From positions 49,880 to 113,879 of the forward strand of contig JAVTVY010025192.1 in NCBI GenBank assembly GCA_036873755.1: a DNA stretch of 64,000 nucleotides. The letters are read 5' to 3'. Made by a program: the position numbers and the translations under genes. Shown in pieces: positions 56,991 through 64,000 of this stretch (the stretch's first letter is position 1; every line of letters begins with the position of its first letter). Below the pieces are notes generated by a model. It worked only from the letters and a program-made list of their open reading frames with translations, searched no databases and had not been told where the DNA came from. Source of the stretch: Hanleya hanleyi (taxonomy: Eukaryota > Mollusca > Polyplacophora > Lepidopleurida > Hanleyidae).

Positions 56991-57176
56991 CCTGCTTTGC
57001 TATATGCCTTAATTCCGCCAGGAATATCTCATACAAACGTTAAAACGGAAGTTTAAAACAAAAGTTATCTCCCCTTGGGGAGTTACCTCCCTAGGGAGTT
57101 ATCTCCCTTTGGGGAGCTCTCTCATCTCAGCCAGGATATATAAGCCAGCTCCCAGTATTACACTTCCTCTTTTCTC
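56991..57176 (+). repeat. DIRS A left inverted terminal repeat with promoter
   Basis: Complement of 63523-63708. It contains three successive palindromes: CTCCCCTTGGGGAG (57069-57082), CTCCCTAGGGAG (57087-57098) and CTCCCTTTGGGGAG (57103-57116). The TATATAA box at 57137-57143 is 125 bp before the ORF1 ATG. Confidence 0.9.
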
Positions 57177-57267
57177 GTTTGTAACCTCCAGTGGTTACTT
57201 CAGGGAGTTCCATACAGCTAGTTGTTGTTGTTAAATTTGCACTCTATTCACGGAAAAGTTTTCCATT

Positions 57268-59451
57268 ATGTCTGAGTATTCTCTCCCAATTGTTTCAAAT
57301 TCTTGCAGTTTGTGTGGGCGAGTTTCGATTCGTCTAGACGCCCACACACGTTGTTTCGCGTGTAAAGATTTATGCTATGGAAATAACACATGTGCTGAAT
57401 GTAAATTTTGGGATTTGTGTACTTGGAAAAATTATGCACAAGCACGTAGGTCTTACCTACTGCAGGCTTCTGAAAAGCCCGATCTATCGGAGGTCGATAG
57501 ACGTATTTTTGAAATTGCTTTAGTAAAAGACATCAAAATTAATGAGGATTTCGGAGGTCCCGTTTTGGATTTGGCTTCTAAATTGAAAAGTCCGGCACCT
57601 TCGTCTGGGTCTGCTAATATCCCGCCTAGTGGCAGGGTTCTACAGGAAGATAGCCAGTGTGTTCTTGAAAGTCTGGCCTCCACTGGTCTGGCATTGTCTG
57701 GGAAACCGGTTTCTTTGTTCGGACAGACAAAGACCAGGTCGCGGAGGTCGGAACACTCCATTGTCCCCGACGGACAAAAGAATTTGATCTCTCCGCGTGT
57801 CAGCTCTCCGACTCCTTTGTCTATTGGTATTTCACCTGCTGGTGTTCACAATAGGAATAAAAGTCGTTCTGTTTCTCCTTTACGATTTAAATCTGCTTCT
57901 GCTGGTTTATCTAAAAAGAAAACAACCTCTCAATCTATGGAAGGGCGTTCGAACTCGTCATTGAATGTTCGCATTACGGATTTACAGCCCCCACTTTCGA
58001 CGTATGTTGACTCGTCACGTCGTCATTCCCGTGGGTCTGCTCATCGCCCTGATTCATCGCAACGCCGTTCTCGTTCTCGTTCGCCTGTACGTCGTGATCT
58101 TCATTCTCCTCGACGTCCTGTTGTGTCATATAATCGGGAGTATGCCTCTATGTGTGGTTCTATTTCACCTATTCGGCGTTCTCGTTCACCGGTTCGTAGA
58201 TCTCGTTCACCGGTTCGTCTTGGTACTAGTTTACGGCCTTCTCTTTCTCCGGTACGCCGTTCTCGTACTTCTGTTCGACGTGCTCCTACGCCTCCACGCA
58301 GTTTACCACGTCGGTCTGTGTCTCCTGCCCATCGACGTCGTCAAATTCGTCATACGCAGACTCCGTTTCTTGATTATTCTTTTGATCGAAGTTCAACAAC
58401 TTCTCATCGTCGTCACACCGTGCGTTCTTCATCTCCGGTTTCGACGTCTTTGTCTGTTGATCAGGATTCCTCTTCCGCGTCGGATGAGTCAGAGGATTCT
58501 TCTATGATGCCTTTTTCTGACAAAATGAAAGCGCTTATGGCACTTGTTCCGGACATGCCTACACCTTCTAAAGAGGTTTCTTATTCTCGAGTTAAATGTC
58601 CGACTGCGGCTTCTGCCGCGTTTACGTCTACATCTGCGTCTCGGAAGAAGCCTTTTACCTGCGCTCTGTCCCCAGCATGGGAGTCTAATATTCATTTATT
58701 TGAGCGTCAATTGGAAGAGGACAATAAATTTAAGAAGCCTCAGGTTCCGATTCTCCAACTTCATGACAATGTTTTACCGGAGAAATCACCCAAGCTTGAT
58801 CGGGATTTGAGTCAAGTTTCAAAATCACCCGCTAATGCTGCGATTTCGGTTCCAACCAAGGTTTTCTCTAGCATTATGGATATGTTACTATCTATTCAAC
58901 GCACTACATCCTTTGCGGATTGGTTTCTGCTGGCGTCATCTCGGATTTCTTTGGATCCTGAGTTACGTTTGAGTGATGGTTCGGCTTCTTTGTCTCCTGG
59001 TCGCGTGGCGTATTTGCGTGCCTTCATGGACACTCTCATCAGAGGTAATCGTCACGTCATTGAGGCAGGTGCCTTTTCATATGTGTCTCTTCTTAACGCG
59101 CAGCGTTCTTCGTTGCTGAAAGGAGTCAAGTCTGACGTTCCATACTTTGTTAAGGACCAACTGCATCGTCAGCCGTTTTCTTCTAACTGGGTTTTCAACA
59201 ATGCTATTGAATCTGTCATGCCCGCTATTCGTGAAGAACGGACTTCTCGTTTGATTTCTGCTGTGGCTCGGCGTCCTCCTTTTTCTGGGAATCGGAGATC
59301 TTCACGGGGTCGTATTTCCAAACCCACCCAGCGGGAGGAGTTTCCTCAGAGTGATTTTCGTGGCTTCGACAAACCTCCCAAAAGAGGGCGTGGCCGCCGT
59401 TCCACTCGTGGGAAATCAGGTTCCAGACGTGGTGGGGCGTCCAACAAATGA
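57268..59451 (+). CDS. DIRS A ORF1, gag-like protein with Cys/His finger and SR-type region
   Basis: The 727-residue protein presumably packages the element RNA. Near the N-terminus is the finger C13-x2-C16, D24-A-H26, C29-x2-C32, C36, C42-x2-C45, followed by WKNYAQARRSYLL, a layout seen in animal DIRS ORF1 proteins. Residues of about 245-360 are dominated by Arg/Ser, with repeats such as RRSRSPVRRSRSPVR, strikingly similar to SR splicing factors. The middle is acidic and Ser-rich. The C-terminus (about 670-727) is again basic with RRSSRGRISK and RGRGRRSTRGKSGSRRGG, suggesting RNA binding. The frame is intact. The stop overlaps the start of the pol frame. Long antisense and off-frame ORFs in the SR region are composition artefacts. 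Confidence 0.92.
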   Translation: MSEYSLPIVSNSCSLCGRVSIRLDAHTRCFACKDLCYGNNTCAECKFWDLCTWKNYAQARRSYLLQASEKPDLSEVDRRIFEIALVKDIKINEDFGGPVLDLASKLKSPAPSSGSANIPPSGRVLQEDSQCVLESLASTGLALSGKPVSLFGQTKTRSRRSEHSIVPDGQKNLISPRVSSPTPLSIGISPAGVHNRNKSRSVSPLRFKSASAGLSKKKTTSQSMEGRSNSSLNVRITDLQPPLSTYVDSSRRHSRGSAHRPDSSQRRSRSRSPVRRDLHSPRRPVVSYNREYASMCGSISPIRRSRSPVRRSRSPVRLGTSLRPSLSPVRRSRTSVRRAPTPPRSLPRRSVSPAHRRRQIRHTQTPFLDYSFDRSSTTSHRRHTVRSSSPVSTSLSVDQDSSSASDESEDSSMMPFSDKMKALMALVPDMPTPSKEVSYSRVKCPTAASAAFTSTSASRKKPFTCALSPAWESNIHLFERQLEEDNKFKKPQVPILQLHDNVLPEKSPKLDRDLSQVSKSPANAAISVPTKVFSSIMDMLLSIQRTTSFADWFLLASSRISLDPELRLSDGSASLSPGRVAYLRAFMDTLIRGNRHVIEAGAFSYVSLLNAQRSSLLKGVKSDVPYFVKDQLHRQPFSSNWVFNNAIESVMPAIREERTSRLISAVARRPPFSGNRRSSRGRISKPTQREEFPQSDFRGFDKPPKRGRGRRSTRGKSGSRRGGASNK

Positions 59452-59452
59452 C

Positions 59453-61530
59453 TATCCGACTTCCGTAGCCAATCACGTCAAAGACTTTCGACTTCCCGCT
59501 TTTCTTCCGTACAGCCATCCGGTCGTGGGCGGACGTCTGCTACAGTTCTGCGGGAATTGGCAGCTTATAACGGACGACGTCTGGATTATAAGGACCTTGA
59601 AGGAGGGGTTCCTGTTCGATTTTCAGTCCCGGCCGTCTGCCAGTTCCCGCAGGACATGTGGAGATGCTTCTGGCCTCTGTCAACACTCTCATTTCCAAAG
59701 GTGCTGTCAGGGAGCTACCACAAGAAGAAGACAGCGTTGGATTTTACAGCCACGTGTTCCTGGTGCCGAAAAGAGACTCGGACCAGATGAGGATGGTTAT
59801 AGACCTCAAAGTGTTGAACAAGTTTCATCTAGTAGCTCCTCCTCATTTCAAGATGGCGTCTGTATCATCGATTCGGGCCCGCCTAAATCATCTGGATTGG
59901 CTGGCCTCAATCGATCTACAGGACGCCTACCTCCACATTCCTATTCATCCTCGTCATCGACGTTTCCTTCGTTTCGTCATCAACGGCCGGCGATACGAGT
60001 GGCAAGTCCTTCCTTTCGGAGTCAACGTCGCTCCTTGGCTATTCACCCGTATCACCTCACCAGTCATGGCGTTCCTTCATCTTCGTGGCATTTCCATCGA
60101 GATTTATATAGACGATATTCTCATGTGGGCTGCAGACAAGGACAGTCTCAACGCGCAGGTCCGCTTCACACTGCTGGTTTTAAGTCATCTCGGCTTCATT
60201 CCGCATCCCCTGAAGTCAAGAGTTGGTTCCTGCGCAAATTCGCCGTTACATCGGGGCGGTGTTCGATACTCGTCTACAACTGGTACGCCTTCCAGAGGAT
60301 CGTTGGACCAAAATTCAGATGCTGATTCAAAGGTTTTTGTCATCAGCCTATCAGACACGTCAACAGTGGCAAAGCCTTCTGGGTTTACTCACTTCTACAC
60401 AGGATCTTACTCATTTCGGTTGTCTCCAAGTTCGGCCTCTGCAGTACCATCTGTCGCCTTATCTTCGGAGTTCGTCTCTCAATCCTGCTGTTCCGGTATT
60501 GACGTCTCTACGTCCACAGCTGATTTGGTGGCAGTTCCGGCACAACGTCATGCAGGGAGTTCCGTTCCGGTTTCCCTCTCCGGATCACCATCTGTACACC
60601 GATGCTTCCGAGACCGGTTGGGGAGCCCATCTGGACGACCTGGAGGTCTCCGGCAGATGGTCGACTTTGGATGCCAGACTTCACATCAACCTTCTGGAGA
60701 TGAAGGCAGTCATCCTGGCAGTTCAACATTGGAGCTGCCGTCTCATGACTTCGTCCCTCCTCATAGCTACGGACAACTCCACGGTCATTGCCCACATCAA
60801 CAAGATGGGTACCACCCGATCCTACTCAACGTTTCGACTGGTATGGGATCTTTTCGACTGGGCTCTCATTCATCATTGTCATCTCAATGCTCGCCATGTT
60901 CCAGGTCGGCTCAATGTCTTAGCGGACCGTCCCGACACCGTCCTTCAGACAGAATGGCAACTTCATCCGGAGGTGTTTCGTCAGATCTGCACCATTTGGG
61001 ATCCCCCATTGATCGACCTGTTTGCGACGAGGAACAATGCGCAGCTGGCCCTCTTCGTCAGTCCGATTCTGGACTCTCAAGCCTTCGCCATTGACGCTCT
61101 TTCGATCAACTGGGACAACTTTCTGGCTTATGCCTTCCCACCGATGGCCCTCATTCTGGAAGTTCTCCAAAAGATTGCCCAACACGACTGCGTCGTCCTG
61201 CTTGTGGTTCCGTGGTGGCCTCGTCGTCAGTGGTTTCCGCTGCTGCTTCCACTCCTCACGGCTCCGCCACGTCGTCTTCCAGTTTGGCCCAGTCTGTTGT
61301 GTCAGCCTCACAGGATTTTTCATCACAATCCCCGCTGGCTCAACTTACACGTTTGCAGACTATCCAGGGTGCACTCTCTGTCCAAGGATTTTCAGCTGAA
61401 GTTGCACAGACGATGGTTTCAGCCAACCGAGCTTCTACATCGCAGCTCTATCAATCGAAATTGGCTTATTTCGTCTCCTGGTGCCGAGAACGTGATGCCG
61501 ATCCCGACTCTGCCTCTGTTTCCCTCGTAG
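59453..61530 (+). pseudogene. DIRS A pol: RT, RNase H and methyltransferase-like domain, two frame changes
   Basis: Three successive frames carry one domain order. 59453 to about 59630: pol N-terminus (PVVGGRLLQFCGNWQLITDD). From about 59637 to 60218: RT with SIDLQDAYLHIPI (catalytic Asp), VLPFGVNVAPWLF and YIDDI (Asp pair). From about 60220 to 61530: thumb/linker, RNase H (YTDASETGWG, LLEMKA, ATDNST, HVPGRLNVLAD; four acidic residues present) and the DIRS-specific Dam-like domain (DLFATRNNAQL, YAFPP). Each frame change equals one extra base and sits outside catalytic motifs. Unless these are sequencing errors or programmed shifts, the copy cannot make full pol. The last part overlaps the recombinase frame. 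Confidence 0.9.
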
Positions 61531-62423
61531 CTGACTTCCTCCTTCACCTTCATCGTGATAAGAAGTTTCAAACCAGCACCATTGAAGGGTATCGTTCTGC
61601 TTTGGCTAGGGTTTTACGTCTTTCTGCCGGCATCGACATTAGTCTAAACGACAATATCTCTGCCCTTATTCGGGCCTTCGCGTTACAGTCTCGCCGTGCT
61701 CGCCAGCTGTTGCCGAAATGGGATATTGGTGTGGTTCTGTGTGCTTTGATTCGTCCGCCCTTTGAACCCTTACAGTCCGCTTCTATAAAAGCTGTTGCCT
61801 ACAAGACTGCTTTTCTAGCGGCTTTTGCTTTGGCCTCTAGAGTGTCTGAACTTCATGCTCTTGAGAGATCATCTATGACCTGGACGGCGGATTGGTCTCG
61901 CATTTCATTTCGACCCATTGCCGAGTTCATAGCCAAAAATGAGTCTGTTCGCCTAGGTCCGTGTGCTCAACGTTTGTACTCCATTCCTGCGTTATCAGAC
62001 TTCGTGCATGGTCTGGAAGACGACCTTTTATTATGCCCTGTTCGAGCCATACGCCACTATCTCACTCGTACCGATCCCGGTCGGGGCTCTCGTCGTCTAT
62101 TATTCTTGTCGCTTCATCCCTCTGCGGTGCGTGACATTACTAAGAATACCATTGCTTCATGGTTGAAGAAGAACATAAAGTGGTCATATCAATTGGCCAT
62201 TGATGCTCCCCCACTACTGTCTACTGCGTCTTCTCATGAAATTCGTGCCATCGCTACGTCATGGCCTTTATGGAAGAACTTGTCCCTCCATGACATTGTC
62301 CAGTCCTGTGCTTGGACAGCAAACTCCACGTTCACCAATTTCTATCTGAGAGATATGTCAGTGCAATCAGATAGGGTGACCACGCTTGGGCCGCTGGTGG
62401 CTGCCCAGCACGTGGTCAAGTAA
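61212..62423 (+). CDS. DIRS A tyrosine recombinase
   Basis: This protein integrates the element by tyrosine-recombinase chemistry in place of an integrase. The frame is open from 61212 (GTG; the first ATG is codon 68) to TAA at 62421, 403 codons in all. An N-terminal SAM-like helical part (about 76-165; LYQSKLAYFVSWCRERDADP) precedes the catalytic domain. Catalytic residues visible are R210 (ASRVSELHAL), H342 and R345 (SSHEIRAIATSW) and the nucleophile Y378 (TFTNFYLRD). The C-terminus LGPLVAAQHVVK is typical. It overlaps the pol frame by about 320 bp, so translation may start internally or depend on pol. The copy in DIRS B is about 90 percent identical. Confidence 0.93.
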   Translation: MVASSSVVSAAASTPHGSATSSSSLAQSVVSASQDFSSQSPLAQLTRLQTIQGALSVQGFSAEVAQTMVSANRASTSQLYQSKLAYFVSWCRERDADPDSASVSLVADFLLHLHRDKKFQTSTIEGYRSALARVLRLSAGIDISLNDNISALIRAFALQSRRARQLLPKWDIGVVLCALIRPPFEPLQSASIKAVAYKTAFLAAFALASRVSELHALERSSMTWTADWSRISFRPIAEFIAKNESVRLGPCAQRLYSIPALSDFVHGLEDDLLLCPVRAIRHYLTRTDPGRGSRRLLFLSLHPSAVRDITKNTIASWLKKNIKWSYQLAIDAPPLLSTASSHEIRAIATSWPLWKNLSLHDIVQSCAWTANSTFTNFYLRDMSVQSDRVTTLGPLVAAQHVVK

Positions 62424-62434
62424 TTTGCAAAACA

Positions 62435-62447
62435 GGGGGGGGGGGGG
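62435..62447 (+). other. G-run after the recombinase gene
   Basis: Thirteen G residues lie 11 bp after the stop codon. DIRS B has the same run in the same place (C-run at 38412-38424 on the plus strand). The conservation may reflect a functional purine tract. Confidence 0.6.
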
Positions 62448-63360
62448 CAGTTTTCATCATCGCAGCAAGTCAGCCAGCTCATCAGTCCACAGTCTACATG
62501 ATCACCTAAGAAAGAAGTATAGGTCAGCTTACCAGCCTCCGACTCTCAAGTCATCAATCAAGGCTTGACACTATGGTGAGTTTTAATCTTTGCTTTTACT
62601 GCAGATTTGCTTGTGTCATTTCAGGTTGAAGCTATGACCTGATTCTAGATCATCTCAGCTGAGTCACCTGCGGTCAACTCACAAGTTCAACATGCAAAGA
62701 ACTGACACTGTTGTAAGTAATATGTTTTGTTTCAGGTTTCCAGTGTCAGCTACAGCTAAAGTACAGAAAGGGTTGACGAAGACGTAGAGTAGACTCAGTA
62801 CTTCCGCTGTCAACTCTCAACAGACCAATGTCAACGACAGGACTAAAGTACAGTGAGTTGACGTTAGTCAGTTTGTGGACTGAGAGTGGTTGTAAGCTGG
62901 TCACCGTGTTCGCTACGTAGGTGCTCTAATGCCCTGCCGATTCGTTCATTGCTTACTTTAGCATACCTCATAGTTGCTTCAGGCCTGGGTCCCTGCGGGT
63001 TGGTAAGAGTGTCGACCACAGCCACGATCACAGAGTTGGACACCATGTTCGCTACGTAGGCGCTCTAATGCCCTGCCGATTCGTTCATCGCTTACTTTAG
63101 CATACCTCATAGTGCTTCAGGCCTGGGTCCCTGCGGGTTGGTAAGAGTGTGCTCCACATCCAAGAACACAGCTACATGGATGAAGACATTCAAAAAGATA
63201 AGTAGCGACTTTCTTACTCCTTGACTACCTCCTGTGTTTCAGACCAGAGTTTTTCTTGTTGAGTTTATTGTGTCTTGTTGGTGATCTTCTCAGCGGATAT
63301 ACAGCTTGCCATTGAACAACTACAGCAAGGCCGAGGTTCCCACCTCCATATGTTGGTAGT
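62448..63360 (+). repeat. DIRS A 3' non-coding region with 140-bp duplication
   Basis: Two close copies of a segment containing GTTCGCTACGTAGG, GCCCTGCCGATTCGTTCAT and CAGGCCTGGGTCCCTGCGGG lie at about 62907-63035 and 63049-63155. The corresponding region of DIRS B has a larger duplication. No ORF. Confidence 0.8.
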
Positions 63361-63455
63361 GAGGCATATAGCAAAGCAGGTGTAGGTTTGGGAAATAAAT
63401 ATGAAACATTTATAAACAATGTTTCTATTTATAACCAAACCAAACCTGCTTTGCT
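63361..63455 (+). repeat. DIRS A internal complementary region
   Basis: 63361-63402 is the complement of 56969-57008, and 63403-63455 is the complement of 63697-63749. The halves meet at 63402/63403, so the ICR is a template for joining the two ends. TGATGGCCCTCCCA follows at 63457. Confidence 0.92.
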
Positions 63456-63522
63456 CTGATGGCCCTCCCATCCTTCCCCTCACTCCGCGGCCTTGTACAC
63501 CACAGGTCTCGGTTATATCAAT

Positions 63523-63708
63523 GAGAAAAGAGGAAGTGTAATACTGGGAGCTGGCTTATATATCCTGGCTGAGATGAGAGAGCTCCCCAAAGGGAGATAA
63601 CTCCCTAGGGAGGTAACTCCCCAGGGGGAGATAACTTTTGTTTTAAACTTCCGTTTTAACGTTTGTATGGGATATTCCTGGCGGAATTAAGGCATATAGC
63701 AAAGCAGG
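63523..63708 (+). repeat. DIRS A right inverted terminal repeat
   Basis: Complement of 56991-57176 with about two differences. It carries the same three palindromes and the TATATAA box in reverse. Confidence 0.9.
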
Positions 63709-63906
63709 TTTGGTTTGGTTATAAATAGAAACATTGTTTATAAATGTTTAATATTTAAAGTATTTAGAACCTTGATAAACCAGAACCCTGTCAAACCTGA
63801 CACTATAATCTGGTCCCTAGCATGATCAGTATACACAGGTATCATTGTATAATCACATCGTACCAGATTTTATGTAATCCATTTATTCTCAACAATTACA
63901 ATCCAG

Positions 63907-64000
63907 GACAAAACACAGATGACGATGTTGGTGATATGGCTGATAGAGATATACCTGAACAATTTGGGAGAGCTCAAGGAGCAGGGAGAGGACATGAGTG
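63907..64000 (+). CDS. VPS18: VPS18 exon, continues beyond the window
   Basis: After acceptor AATCCAG, in phase 0, the exon encodes DKTQMTMLVIWLIEIYLNNL followed by GELKEQGEDMS. It matches the VPS18 segment ERTQATLLTTWLTELYLSRLG in vertebrates. It continues directly from the exon ending at 56703 (SLKMQ|DKTQ), so the DIRS A insertion has not disturbed the splice sites. The exon is cut by the window end. Confidence 0.92.

Larger units (their letters stand above)
56969..63750 (+). mobile_element. DIRS A: near-complete DIRS-type tyrosine-recombinase retrotransposon
   Basis: The order is left terminus, ITR (56991-57176), ORF1, pol, tyrosine recombinase, ICR (63361-63455) and ITR (63523-63708), then right terminus. 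The ICR is the complement of the left terminus joined to the complement of the right terminus, the hallmark of DIRS1-like elements that replicate through a circle and insert by recombinase without target duplication. The two ITRs differ at only about two of 185 positions, so the insertion looks recent. Pol carries two frame changes. It lies sense in the VPS18 intron. Confidence 0.95.
56704..63906 (+). other. VPS18 intron enlarged by DIRS A
   Basis: This intron is 7.2 kb, of which about 6.78 kb is DIRS A. The original intron would have been about 420 bp. Phase 0 is kept on both sides. Confidence 0.85.

Noticed and set aside
57965..58810. Off-frame and antisense frames rich in Val/Leu/Arg over DIRS A ORF1
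   Set aside because: They result from the Arg/Ser codon repeats of the real ORF1 frame.
59351..61399. Additional long frames overlapping pol and the recombinase (for example Ser/Pro-rich continuations after 60325 and minus-strand frames at 60508-61326)
   Set aside because: They carry no RT, RNase H or recombinase motifs; domain order assigns each segment to another frame.

Overview
The window is eukaryotic nuclear DNA, most likely from a mollusc or another lophotrochozoan. Coding sequence is sparse and split by introns. Repeats dominate, including a GTGAGTGAGTGAAT / GTCGCCTCTTACGAC interspersed repeat that I associate with molluscan genomes, minisatellite-cored elements, foldback MITEs and three tyrosine-recombinase (DIRS-type) retrotransposons. 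The species cannot be told from the sequence alone.

Host genes. (1) A single-exon DHHC palmitoyltransferase, 12123-13037 (+). (2) UBXN1, a UBA/UBX p97 adaptor, on the minus strand, recognised exon by exon because its exons are too short to stand out as ORFs: 46038-45967, 26308-26257, 17686-17588, 15692-15512 and 15004-14961, all with matching phases and GT/AG boundaries, plus a weaker upstream candidate at 49570-49521. Its 19.7-kb intron holds most of the mobile DNA. (3) VPS18 (HOPS/CORVET core) on the plus strand: exons 55922-55986, 56568-56703 and 63907 to beyond the end. They start in the middle of the protein, and the exons for its N-terminal half were not found. ZDHHC and UBXN1 are convergent.

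Mobile elements. DIRS A (about 56969-63750, +) lies in a VPS18 intron. It has ORF1 with a Cys/His finger and an SR-type Arg/Ser region, an RT/RNase H/methyltransferase-like pol broken by two single-base frame changes, an intact tyrosine recombinase, inverted terminal repeats (ITRs) and an internal complementary region (ICR). DIRS B (about 36381-45211, -) sits inside a piggyBac-like element (35201-45506, TTAA at both ends); it has lost RT and RNase H and contains a minisatellite-cored element. DIRS C (about 26438-34824, -) is so decayed that only its termini and ICR identify it; a 1.73-kb hAT-like element is inserted in its 3' repeat, and its other repeat preserves the empty site. All three DIRS lie in the sense orientation of the host gene.

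Four unrelated repeat families (MS-1 to MS-4) share one layout: a short palindrome at the 5' end (not evident in MS-3), a subterminal inverted repeat, a core of minisatellite units with (GGAC)n, and a 3' stem-loop whose arm pairs with the 5' subterminal repeat. I infer that they are Helitron/Helentron-like non-autonomous elements. The MS-2 core is packed with AGGTCA half-sites in nuclear-receptor DR1 spacing. Smaller items are foldback MITEs at 5.2, 8.5 and 10.5 kb, a truncated LINE with target duplication at 16.66 kb, a recurrent GTRAC-N3-GTYAC dyad between 21.3 and 23.7 kb, and hAT-type MITEs at 47.64 and 47.90 kb.
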